Assembly: GCF_014641615.1 (NCBI RefSeq)
Contig: NZ_BMIB01000008.1
Coordinates: 1-64,000, forward strand
Length of the DNA stretch: 64,000 nt
From: Filimonas zeae
GTDB taxonomy: Bacteria > Bacteroidota > Bacteroidia > Chitinophagales > Chitinophagaceae
Reading direction: 5' to 3'
In this document: in pieces, positions 53,725 to 62,131 of the stretch
Position numbering within the stretch: position 1 is the first letter of the stretch
How the letters are laid out: each line of letters opens with the position of its first letter
Position numbers and translations under genes: made by a program
The notes under the pieces: model-generated
Database searches by the model: none
Seen by the model: only the letters and a program-made list of their open reading frames with translations
Told to the model about the DNA's origin: nothing

Positions 53725-53974
53725 CGGGCGTAAAATTCCGTAAAAAAAATGGCCGGTTTTTGAGCGGAACAAAGGATTTCCCGATTTCGGAAACAGAATT
53801 TCCGGTTGTAATAAGGAGTAGCCTGGCGGTGCAGAGGCGCTATTGGGTTGTTATCCTGTACTTTCTGTTGTATCTGCCATTGTTTTAGTGGTAACGGTGG
53901 GCGTTTGCTCCGTGCAGTCGGCACGGTTTTCGGGTAAATAGCTTAAATTCATTAGATTAAACTGTAATCCTTGT

Positions 53975-54811
53975 ATGAAGACACGATCATCTGCTATGCC
54001 CGTATTGCTATCTGCTGCCGTTATGGGAATGTTTGCTGCCTGTGGGGGCAAAGACAACAAAGACAATAAAGCCGACACCACAAAAGTGGTGGTAGCGCCG
54101 CCCTCAGGCCCCGGAACGCCCATTAAAATTGACAGTTCCAAACGATACATATATCTTACCTGGGACGATGCGCCGCAGCCACCAGGTACCAATATAAGCA
54201 AAGCTATATTTCATGAGCAGGGCGTAAAAGCTACCTTTTTTATGGTAGGTATGCACCAGTTTGACCACCGCCGTAAAATGATTGTGGACAGCGTGCGTAA
54301 TGCTTACCCCGAATTTTTACTGGCCAACCACAGCTATACCCATGGTTTCCGCAACAACTACCGTCAGTTTTATTCGCACGCCGATAGCGCCGTAGCGGAT
54401 TTTCAGAAAGCGCAGGACGAGCTGAAAGTGCCGGTAAAAATTATACGCCTGCCCGGTAACAACAACTGGGTGTTTAAAGGCGAGATAAACGGGCCTAAAA
54501 TACCCCGCGAAGTATGTAAACGTTTAGATTCACTCGGCTATAGCGTAGTAGGCTGGGATGTGGAATGGCGCTTTAAAGGCAATTCTACTCCTATACAAAG
54601 TGCTACCCAGCTGGCGCAGGAAGTGAATGATAAACTGGACAACTTTACCAGCTTTACACCTAACACGGTAGTAATTCTGGCGCACGACCGCATGTTTGCC
54701 CCGGCACAGTATGCCGATTCGCTGCGTCGCTTTATCACTATTCTGAAGCAGGACCCACGTAATGTGTTTGAAACCATCGACCACTATCCGCTGATTCAGC
54801 AGCAGAAGTAG
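53975..54811 (+). CDS. polysaccharide deacetylase family lipoprotein
   Basis: A 278-residue carbohydrate esterase 4-type (NodB homology) protein. The signal and lipobox end VMGMFAACGGKDN. The metal-binding motif 1 reads YLTWDDAPQPPG (TWDD for the usual TFDD), motif 2 is ANHSYTHGF (HxxxH), and GVKATFFMVG lies between them. The C-terminal segment VVILAHDRMFAPAQYADSLR resembles motif 5. It would act at the cell envelope on an acetylated glycan or peptidoglycan. It is followed 8 bases later by the antiporter gene, so the two are probably co-transcribed. Confidence 0.9.
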   Translation: MKTRSSAMPVLLSAAVMGMFAACGGKDNKDNKADTTKVVVAPPSGPGTPIKIDSSKRYIYLTWDDAPQPPGTNISKAIFHEQGVKATFFMVGMHQFDHRRKMIVDSVRNAYPEFLLANHSYTHGFRNNYRQFYSHADSAVADFQKAQDELKVPVKIIRLPGNNNWVFKGEINGPKIPREVCKRLDSLGYSVVGWDVEWRFKGNSTPIQSATQLAQEVNDKLDNFTSFTPNTVVILAHDRMFAPAQYADSLRRFITILKQDPRNVFETIDHYPLIQQQK

Positions 54812-54819
54812 CCTTTGTC

Positions 54820-56085
54820 ATGAACCTATATAACACCTTCTCCATCGTTATCGTACTGGCAGCCGTAATTGCCTATCTCAATCAACGGTTTTTACGGCTG
54901 CCCAATACGATAGGCGTAATGATTATAGCCATCTTCATCTCCGTGCTGCTGATGCTCGGCAGCAGTTTTGTTCCCGCCTTTTTTCAGGATACTATTACCC
55001 TGATTGATTCCGTTGATTTTGGTAAAATGCTTACCGGTGCCGTACTGGGCTTTCTGCTGTTTGCAGGCACCATACAAATACGTATTGACGATTTAAAAAA
55101 CCAGAAGCTGGCCGTGTTTCTGTTTTCTACCGTTAGCGTGGTATTGTCTACAGTAATAGTGGGTGTGCTATTATACGGACTGCTGCAGTTGCTGGATATA
55201 CGCGTGCCATTGCTGCAGTGTTTTCTGTTTGGTGCGCTGATATCACCCACCGATCCTGTTTCGGTGCTGGCTATTTTAAAGGGCGCCAATATTTCCAAAG
55301 CGCTGGAAACGAAAATAGCCGGCGAATCTATTTTTAACGATGGGGTAGCCCTGGTTATCTTCTTCAGTATTCTGCATGCCATTCGTAATCCTGATGAAGC
55401 GGTTACTGTTTCTCAGGTAGCTAAAGTGTTTGCCGTAGAGGCGCTGGGTGGTTTGGCGCTGGGGGCTGCTATTGGCTTTGTGGCTGTAAAAGCATTAAAA
55501 AGTATTGACCATTATAAAGTGGAAGTGATGATAACCCTGGCGGTGGTAATGGGCGGCTATTACCTGGCCGGTAGCCTGGGCGTATCTGGCCCGTTAACCA
55601 TGGTGGCGGCAGGCATTATTATAGGCAACTATGGAAAAACCTTTGCCATGAGTGACCTTACCCGCGATTACCTGGAGAAATTCTGGGAGCTGGTGGAGGA
55701 GATACTGAACATTATGCTGTTTGTGCTGATAGGCTTTGAGCTGTTACTGATTAAGCATTTTAAATACTACTGGACTATTGGGTTGAGTACTATTGTAATA
55801 GTGCTGATAGCCCGTTTTATTTCTATTGCCATTCCTTCCATCTTTATCCGTTTTCAGGAAAAGCTGCGCCTGCGTACCATATTATTCCTTACCTGGGGGG
55901 GGCTTAGGGGAGGAGTATCTATTGCGTTGGCCCTAAGTTTAACGCGGGGGCTGCATAAAGACCTGTTTTTGTTTATAACCTATTGCACCGTAGTATTTTC
56001 GGTAATTGTACAGGGGCTGAGTATTGAGCGACTAACCAGCCGGCAGAAGAGGGCACTAATTGAATCTCGCGAGGTTATTAAATAG
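54820..56085 (+). CDS. CPA1-type sodium/proton antiporter (NhaP-like)
   Basis: A 421-residue inner-membrane protein with about 12 hydrophobic segments. The CPA1 core is visible: CFLFGALISPTDPVSVLAIL (discontinuous helix) and ESIFNDGVALVIFFSIL (the ND motif that binds the ion). The C-terminal membrane segment RTILFLTWGGLRGGVSIALA is the family's conserved arginine/glycine region. It exchanges Na+ or K+ for protons. It is probably co-transcribed with the deacetylase gene 8 bases upstream. Confidence 0.93.
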   Translation: MNLYNTFSIVIVLAAVIAYLNQRFLRLPNTIGVMIIAIFISVLLMLGSSFVPAFFQDTITLIDSVDFGKMLTGAVLGFLLFAGTIQIRIDDLKNQKLAVFLFSTVSVVLSTVIVGVLLYGLLQLLDIRVPLLQCFLFGALISPTDPVSVLAILKGANISKALETKIAGESIFNDGVALVIFFSILHAIRNPDEAVTVSQVAKVFAVEALGGLALGAAIGFVAVKALKSIDHYKVEVMITLAVVMGGYYLAGSLGVSGPLTMVAAGIIIGNYGKTFAMSDLTRDYLEKFWELVEEILNIMLFVLIGFELLLIKHFKYYWTIGLSTIVIVLIARFISIAIPSIFIRFQEKLRLRTILFLTWGGLRGGVSIALALSLTRGLHKDLFLFITYCTVVFSVIVQGLSIERLTSRQKRALIESREVIK

Positions 56086-56194
56086 AAAGCTTTACTTCCG
56101 CATATTGTAAAGAGCTGCATTTTTCACGTCTGCTTTCTTATATAATATAAGAATTGCATTATGAACATGGAGTATGTAGGTAAAGTTTACCGGG

Positions 56195-56365
56195 ATGACA
56201 ACCCGTGGATTATGGGTGAATCCTATTGGAGGAATGTTGTATTTTGGGATTGATGCTTATTATCCCAATGGATGGGATGGCGCAACTCAGATGATGTCTT
56301 TGATAGAGGCTAATGAACGTGCGATGGTAGGGCATAATATGTTAAATGGTGTTCCTAAAGAATAG
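56195..56365 (+). CDS. toxin C-terminal tail fragment (possible)
   Basis: A 56-codon ORF, ATG to TAG, with the text TRGLWVNPIGGMLYFGIDAY then YPNGWDGATQMMSLIEANER. It has no obvious complete domain. The style (aromatic/Gly-rich, ending in a short helix and VPKE) is that of the last residues of Rhs-like or other polymorphic toxins. The gene 4 bases downstream encodes a small membrane protein of immunity-like size. It may be a displaced toxin tail. The function is a guess; the region 56086-56194 has nothing else. Confidence 0.45.
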   Translation: MTTRGLWVNPIGGMLYFGIDAYYPNGWDGATQMMSLIEANERAMVGHNMLNGVPKE

Positions 56366-56368
56366 TGT

Positions 56369-56752
56369 ATGAGTTTTAAAAGAATGTGCTATTATCTTTT
56401 TTATAAGTTCTATAGTTTATCAGAAGCTGCTCCCTCGCGATGGTGGAGTGATATAAAAGCGCTTTTAGCGATAACTATACTTCAGATTTTGCTTTTACTT
56501 TCTTTTATAGCTTATTATAATGCGTTTACGAAACAAAATTTATTCGCCGGGCCTACGCACCCGGTCGAGATTGCAAGCATTGTTTGCCTGGCAGCGGTTA
56601 ATTATCTGTTTTTCTTAAGCAATGATAAATGGAAACCCTATGCCGCTGAATTTGACCAATGGCCAAAAGGCAAGAACAGGATAGGTTCTGTTGTTGTGCT
56701 ACTTTTAACCGTATTGGTTTTTGTAAACCTCCTTTTTTCTTTTACTTTATAA
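56369..56752 (+). CDS. small membrane protein, possible immunity protein
   Basis: A 127-residue membrane protein with three hydrophobic segments (ALLAITILQILLLLSFIAYY, about 30-49; HPVEIASIVCLAAVNYLFFL, about 64-84; IGSVVVLLLTVLVFVNLLFS, about 104-124). It starts 4 bases after the stop of the 56-codon ORF, and such tight pairing is typical of a toxin tail and its immunity gene. The next gene, rpoC, has its own promoter. No family is recognised, so the role is inferred from context. Confidence 0.6.
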   Translation: MSFKRMCYYLFYKFYSLSEAAPSRWWSDIKALLAITILQILLLLSFIAYYNAFTKQNLFAGPTHPVEIASIVCLAAVNYLFFLSNDKWKPYAAEFDQWPKGKNRIGSVVVLLLTVLVFVNLLFSFTL

Positions 56753-56788
56753 ATTTGGCATTGCCGGATTTACAAAAGAGATAGCCAT

Positions 56789-56819
56789 TTTGTTGTTTTC
56801 TGCTAAATTATTACCTTTG
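56789..56819 (+). promoter_or_regulatory. rpoC promoter (Bacteroidota consensus)
   Basis: TTTG (56789-56792), a 19-base spacer and TACCTTTG (56812-56819) match the consensus exactly. The -7 element lies about 205 bases before the rpoC ATG, giving a leader of roughly 200 bases in which I see no ORF. This supports transcription of rpoC independent of rpoB. Confidence 0.85.
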
Positions 56820-57023
56820 CCCTCTTATGGAGTTTGGAAAGTTGTATCCCAATCACTCAACAACATACTTGCAACCCCGGGCACACAGAAGCTTATTCTG
56901 CCTTAACAATCTGGATAACAGGGCGTTAGGGTATTCTTGTGTACAGGAGTTTGTAAGTGTTTTTGCGTGGAAATAGGAGCTTTTCAAGAAACCCTCCGTT
57001 TAAACAATAAGTAATTTTTACGT

Positions 57024-60000
57024 ATGGCTATTAAAAAAGAGAATCGTCCTAAAGCCACCTTCTCCAAAATTACCATTGGTCTGGCATCGCCCGACAGTAT
57101 TCTGGAGCGCAGCTTTGGTGAAGTATTGAAGCCTGAAACCATTAACTACCGTACCTACAAGCCGGAGCGTGATGGTCTGTTTTGTGAAAGAATTTTCGGT
57201 CCGGTAAAAGATTATGAGTGCGCCTGTGGTAAATACAAGCGTATTCGTTATAAGGGTATTGTGTGTGACCGTTGTGGTGTAGAGGTTACTGAAAAGAAAG
57301 TACGTCGTGAGCGTATGGGCCACATTAAACTGGTGGTGCCTGTAGTACACATCTGGTACTTTAAAAGCTTACCTAACAAAATTGGTTACCTGTTAGGTAT
57401 GAGCTCTAAAAAATTAGAGACCATTGTTTATTATGAAAGATATGCGGTAATACAACCGGGTATCCGTGAAGATAAAAACCTGCAGTCCGGCGATCTGCTG
57501 ACTGAAGAAGAGTATCTGGAAATTATTGATAACCTGCCCAAAGACAACCAGTACCTGCCTGATGATGATCCGCAAAAGTTCATCGCTAAAATGGGTGCTG
57601 AAGCAGTACATGATCTGCTGGCGCGTATTGATCTGGATTCTCTGAGCTTTACCCTGCGTAACGCAGCGGCCAACGAAACTTCCCAGCAACGTAAAGCAGA
57701 CGCCCTGAAGCGTTTGAGCGTAGTGGAAAGTTTCCGTGACGCATCTACCCGCATCACCAACCGCCCTGAGTGGATGGTAATGCAGTATGTGCCTGTTATT
57801 CCTCCTGAACTGCGTCCGTTAGTTCCTTTGGATGGTGGCCGTTTTGCTTCTTCTGATCTGAACGACTTATACCGTCGTGTTATTATCCGTAACAACCGTC
57901 TGAAGCGTTTGTTAGAGATTAAAGCGCCTGAAGTAATCTTACGTAACGAAAAACGTATGTTACAGGAAGCGGTGGATTCTCTGTTCGATAACAGCCGTAA
58001 GAGCAACGCCGTTAAAGCAGAAGGTGGTCGCGCCCTGAAATCTTTAAGTGATGTACTGAAAGGTAAACAAGGTCGTTTCCGTCAGAACTTGTTAGGTAAG
58101 CGTGTGGATTACTCTGGTCGTTCTGTAATTGTGGTAGGCCCCGAGCTGAAAATGCACGAATGTGGTTTACCAAAAGATATGGCAGCCGAGCTGTTTAAGC
58201 CATTCGTTATCCGTAAACTGATTGAAAGAGGTATCGTGAAAACAGTGAAATCGGCCAAGAAGCTGGTTGACCGCAAGGAAGCTGTTATCTGGGATATCCT
58301 GGAAAATATATTAAAAGGCCACCCGGTAATGTTAAACCGTGCTCCTACGCTGCACCGTTTATCAATCCAGGCCTTCCAGCCCCGTCTGGTAGAAGGTAAA
58401 GCTATTCAACTGCACCCGTTAGTAACGGCGGCATTCAACGCCGACTTTGACGGTGACCAGATGGCGGTACACGTGCCTTTGAGCAGCGCCGCAATTCTGG
58501 AAGCACAGTTGCTGATGCTGTCTTCTCACAACATTCTGAACCCGCAAAACGGTACGCCTATCACCCTGCCTTCTCAGGACATGGTACTGGGCTTGTACTA
58601 TATTACCAAGGGTAAGAAAACCACTGAAACCGAGATTGTAAAAGGCCAGGGTATGGCTTTCTACAGTATGGATGAAGTGATTATTGCTTATAACGAAAAC
58701 CGTGTTGACCTGCACGCGAACATTAAGGTGAAAACCAATGTGCGTGAAGGTGGCCAGCTGGTGAAGAAACTGATTGATACTACTGTAGGCCGCGTACTGT
58801 TTAACCAGCACGTACCTGTGGAAGTAGGTTTCGTAAACGCCCTGCTGACCAAGAAAAGCTTACGGGAAATTATTGGTGACATTATCAAAATCACCAACGT
58901 TCCTAAAACGGCTAAGTTCCTGGACGATATCAAAACTTTAGGTTTCCGCATGGCCTTCCGTGGTGGCTTGTCATTTAACGTAAATGACCTGATTATCCCA
59001 ACCATGAGAAACGAACTGCTGGAGCAGGCTAAAGTAGAGGTAGAAGAGGTTTGGGAAAACTACAACATGGGTCTGATTACCAATAACGAGCGTTATAACC
59101 AGGTAATTGATATCTGGAGCCGTGTGGATACCCGTATTACGGAAACACTGATCCGCGAAATGCAGAATGACAAACAGGGCTTTAACTCTGTATACATGAT
59201 GCTGGATTCCGGAGCGCGTGGTAGTAAGCAACAGGTTAAACAGCTGGCGGGTATCAGAGGTCTGATGGCGAAACCAAGGAAGTCTGGTTCTTCCGGTTCC
59301 GAGATCATCGAAAACCCGATCCTTTCCAATTTTAAAGGTGGCTTGAACGTACTGGATTACTTCATCTCTACGCACGGTGCCCGTAAGGGTCTGGCGGATA
59401 CGGCCCTGAAAACGGCGGATGCGGGTTACCTGACCCGTCGTCTGGTAGACGTATCTCAGGATGTGGTAATTTCTGAAGAAGATTGTGGTACTTTAAGAGG
59501 TATTGCTACTTCTGCACTGAAAGACAACGAAGATATTATTGAGCCACTGTTAGATCGTATCGTAGGCAGAAGCTCTCTGCACGATGTATTCCATCCGCAA
59601 ACGGAAGAAGTACTGGTAAATGCAGGTGAAGAAATTACTACCGATATAGCAAAAGCTATTGAAGAAGCAGGTATTGAAACGGTTGAAATACGTTCTGTAC
59701 TTACCTGCGAAAGCAAGCGTGGTGTGTGTGTGAAGTGTTACGGTAAAAACCTGGCAACCGGTTACGTGGCACAGAATGGTGATGCGGTAGGTATCATCGC
59801 TGCACAGTCCATCGGTGAGCCTGGTACACAGCTTACCCTGCGTACCTTCCACGTGGGTGGTATCGCCGGTTCTTCTTCTATTGAATCTTCACTGAACGCG
59901 AAGTTTGATGGTACCATCCAGTTCGATGGTCTGCGTACCGTAACTACCGAGAACAATGAAGGTGACAAAGTTCAGATCGTAATTGGCCGTACCGGTGAGG

Positions 60001-61313
60001 TGCGTATCATGGATGTGAAGAACGATCGTCTGTTAATCACCAACAACGTACCATACGGTGCAACCCTGAACGTAAAAGACGGTCAGCAGGTGAAGAAAGG
60101 CGAGCCAATCTGTACCTGGGATCCGTTCAACAACGTTATCGTTGCTGAAATTGCGGGTGAGATTAAGTTTGAGAACGTTATTGACGGTGTTACTTACCGT
60201 GAAGAAGCGGACGAACAAACCGGTCACCGCGATAAAGTGGTTATTGAAACCAAAGACAAAACCCGTATCCCATCTATCTCTGTAGAGGGTAAGGAAATTA
60301 AAAACTATAACTTACCTGTAGGCTCCCGTCTGGTAATGGAAGAGGGCGACAAAGTAAAAGCCGGTCAGGTAATAGTTAAGATACCAAGAACACTGCGTAA
60401 GTCTGGTGATATCACCGGGGGCTTACCTCGTGTAACTGAACTGTTTGAAGCAAGAAACCCAGGTAACCCTGCGGTGGTTTGTGAAATTGACGGTGTGGTA
60501 GGCTTTGGTAACGTTAAACGTGGTAACCGCGAAATTATCGTGGAAGCAAGAGACGGTATTGTGAAGAAATATCTGGTACCGTTGACCCGTCAGATCCTGG
60601 TTCAGGATGGTGACTTTGTGAAAGCAGGTACACCATTATCTGATGGTCAGATTGCTCCGGCCGATATCCTGGCTATCAAAGGTCCGTTTGCTGTACAGGA
60701 GTACGTGGTGAACGAGATTCAGGAAGTATATCGCTTACAGGGTGTAAAAATCAACGACAAACACATTGAAGTAATCGTTCGTCAGATGATGAAAAAAGTG
60801 GAGATTGTTGACGCTGGTGATACCCGCTTCCTGGAAGAAGATCTGGAAGACAGATTTGACTTTAACGACGAGAACGACCGCATTTTTGATAAGAAGGTAG
60901 TAACCGAACCAGGCGAAAGCACTAAGCTGAAAGCTGGTCAGATCGTTACCCTGCGTGAGCTGAGAGAAGAAAACTCAATCTTACGCCGTAACGATAAAAA
61001 ACTGGTTGAAGTGCGTGATGCACAGCCTGCAACCGCTACACCGGTGTTATTGGGTATTACCAAGGCATCGCTGGGTGTTCAGAGCTGGATTTCAGCGGCA
61101 TCGTTCCAGGAAACTACCAAGGTACTGAGTTCTGCGGCTATCCAGGGTAAAACGGATGATATGCTCGGCTTGAAAGAGAATATCGTAACAGGTCACCTGA
61201 TTCCTGCCGGTACCGGTCAGAAAGCGTTTGAGAACATGATCGTGGGCAGTAAAGAAGAGTATGAACTGCTTTCTACTGCGCGCGAAGCCATGAACTTTGA
61301 CGAAGAAGAATAG
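57024..61313 (+). CDS. rpoC: DNA-directed RNA polymerase subunit beta'
   Basis: A 1429-residue beta' subunit. The N-terminal zinc-binding segment CACGKYKRIRYKGIVCDRCG is near 70-90, and the catalytic Mg loop NADFDGDQMAVHVP is near 472-485. The second zinc-binding region (CESKRGVCVKCYG) precedes the trigger-loop/bridge-helix region (VGIIAAQSIGEPGTQLTLRT). The C-terminal end with SWISAASFQETTKVLSSAAI is typical. The length is normal for Bacteroidota. It is not preceded by rpoB: its own consensus promoter and a small membrane-protein gene lie upstream. It ends at a strong terminator. Confidence 0.99.
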   Translation: MAIKKENRPKATFSKITIGLASPDSILERSFGEVLKPETINYRTYKPERDGLFCERIFGPVKDYECACGKYKRIRYKGIVCDRCGVEVTEKKVRRERMGHIKLVVPVVHIWYFKSLPNKIGYLLGMSSKKLETIVYYERYAVIQPGIREDKNLQSGDLLTEEEYLEIIDNLPKDNQYLPDDDPQKFIAKMGAEAVHDLLARIDLDSLSFTLRNAAANETSQQRKADALKRLSVVESFRDASTRITNRPEWMVMQYVPVIPPELRPLVPLDGGRFASSDLNDLYRRVIIRNNRLKRLLEIKAPEVILRNEKRMLQEAVDSLFDNSRKSNAVKAEGGRALKSLSDVLKGKQGRFRQNLLGKRVDYSGRSVIVVGPELKMHECGLPKDMAAELFKPFVIRKLIERGIVKTVKSAKKLVDRKEAVIWDILENILKGHPVMLNRAPTLHRLSIQAFQPRLVEGKAIQLHPLVTAAFNADFDGDQMAVHVPLSSAAILEAQLLMLSSHNILNPQNGTPITLPSQDMVLGLYYITKGKKTTETEIVKGQGMAFYSMDEVIIAYNENRVDLHANIKVKTNVREGGQLVKKLIDTTVGRVLFNQHVPVEVGFVNALLTKKSLREIIGDIIKITNVPKTAKFLDDIKTLGFRMAFRGGLSFNVNDLIIPTMRNELLEQAKVEVEEVWENYNMGLITNNERYNQVIDIWSRVDTRITETLIREMQNDKQGFNSVYMMLDSGARGSKQQVKQLAGIRGLMAKPRKSGSSGSEIIENPILSNFKGGLNVLDYFISTHGARKGLADTALKTADAGYLTRRLVDVSQDVVISEEDCGTLRGIATSALKDNEDIIEPLLDRIVGRSSLHDVFHPQTEEVLVNAGEEITTDIAKAIEEAGIETVEIRSVLTCESKRGVCVKCYGKNLATGYVAQNGDAVGIIAAQSIGEPGTQLTLRTFHVGGIAGSSSIESSLNAKFDGTIQFDGLRTVTTENNEGDKVQIVIGRTGEVRIMDVKNDRLLITNNVPYGATLNVKDGQQVKKGEPICTWDPFNNVIVAEIAGEIKFENVIDGVTYREEADEQTGHRDKVVIETKDKTRIPSISVEGKEIKNYNLPVGSRLVMEEGDKVKAGQVIVKIPRTLRKSGDITGGLPRVTELFEARNPGNPAVVCEIDGVVGFGNVKRGNREIIVEARDGIVKKYLVPLTRQILVQDGDFVKAGTPLSDGQIAPADILAIKGPFAVQEYVVNEIQEVYRLQGVKINDKHIEVIVRQMMKKVEIVDAGDTRFLEEDLEDRFDFNDENDRIFDKKVVTEPGESTKLKAGQIVTLRELREENSILRRNDKKLVEVRDAQPATATPVLLGITKASLGVQSWISAASFQETTKVLSSAAIQGKTDDMLGLKENIVTGHLIPAGTGQKAFENMIVGSKEEYELLSTAREAMNFDEEE

Positions 61314-61336
61314 TTGAATTACAAGGTCTTTTATAC

Positions 61337-61375
61337 AAAAGGCTGATAACTGTAACTGGTTATCAGCCTTTTCTT
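61337..61375 (+). terminator. rpoC intrinsic terminator
   Basis: A perfect 14-bp stem (AAAAGGCTGATAAC / GTTATCAGCCTTTT, 8-base loop) is followed by CTTT, 24 bases after the rpoC stop. Confidence 0.92.
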
Positions 61376-61412
61376 TATTGTATATTTTCTGTTAAAATAA
61401 AAGCAATTTCGT

Positions 61413-61442
61413 TTTGTGGCTGGGTAATCCTGGTTATCTTCA
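61413..61442 (+). promoter_or_regulatory. possible promoter of the OmpH-like gene
   Basis: TTTG (61413-61416), an 18-base spacer and TATCTTCA (61435-61442) are a partial match to the TTTG / TAnnTTTG consensus. It lies just upstream of the gene at 61462. Tentative. Confidence 0.35.
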
Positions 61443-61461
61443 TCACCCCAAAATAATTTGA

Positions 61462-62070
61462 ATGAAGAATTTTTCAATTGCATTGAATATTGTATTGGTA
61501 GTAGCAGTGGCTGTGCTGTTTTATCTGGTATTATCTGACAAGCAGCCTAAAGCGCCGGTATATGGGCCGCAGGTAGCGGATTCAGCATCTCCTGCTTCTT
61601 TTAAGATAGCTTACTTTGAAAGTGACAGTCTGGAAAAGCAATACGAATATTATAAAGAGGCAAGAACTAAAATACGTGCTAAAGAAGAGGAGAACGGCCG
61701 TGTAATGACGGGTATGAGAAGCCGTTATACCAGCCGCCTGAAAGAGTTACAACAGCGCGCCAACACAATGAGCCAGAACGAGCAGCAGGCTGCCCAGCAG
61801 GAACTGGCGCAGATGGAGCAGGAGTTTGAAGCTACCGGCCAGCGTTTGCAACAGGACATGCAGGCAGAGAGCATGCGCCATTTACAGGAAGTAAAGAATA
61901 AAATTCAGGCCTTTCTGAAAGATTATGCGAGAGAGAAAGGATACATATTTGTATTTGGCAGTAACGAATACGATTATCTGTATTATAAAGATTCTACCCG
62001 CGATATTACTTCGGATGTGGTAAAGCTGCTGAACGAGCGGTATAAGGCAGAGAAGCCCGCTAAGAAATAG
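61462..62070 (+). CDS. OmpH/Skp-like periplasmic chaperone family protein
   Basis: A 202-residue protein with an N-terminal signal/anchor (FSIALNIVLVVAVAVLFYLV, about 4-23), then FKIAYFESDSLEKQYEYYKE, the Skp/OmpH N-terminal beta region, and a long coiled coil (about 70-145, rich in Glu, Gln and Arg). The C-terminal YIFVFGSNEYDYLYY returns to the fold. Skp-like proteins chaperone unfolded outer-membrane proteins. The N-terminal segment may remain as a membrane anchor. A terminator that abuts the next gene follows. Confidence 0.85.
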   Translation: MKNFSIALNIVLVVAVAVLFYLVLSDKQPKAPVYGPQVADSASPASFKIAYFESDSLEKQYEYYKEARTKIRAKEEENGRVMTGMRSRYTSRLKELQQRANTMSQNEQQAAQQELAQMEQEFEATGQRLQQDMQAESMRHLQEVKNKIQAFLKDYAREKGYIFVFGSNEYDYLYYKDSTRDITSDVVKLLNERYKAEKPAKK

Positions 62071-62102
62071 CGCTTACTACTATATTATAATTCATTATCT
62101 TG

Positions 62103-62131
62103 AAATCCCGTATTAACCACGGGATTTTTTT
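62103..62131 (+). terminator. intrinsic terminator abutting the permease start
   Basis: The stem AAATCCCGT / ACGGGATTT (loop ATTAACC) runs into a T-run that ends at the base before the permease ATG (62132). It ends the OmpH-like transcript and would also block the ribosome-binding region of the permease. Confidence 0.85.
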
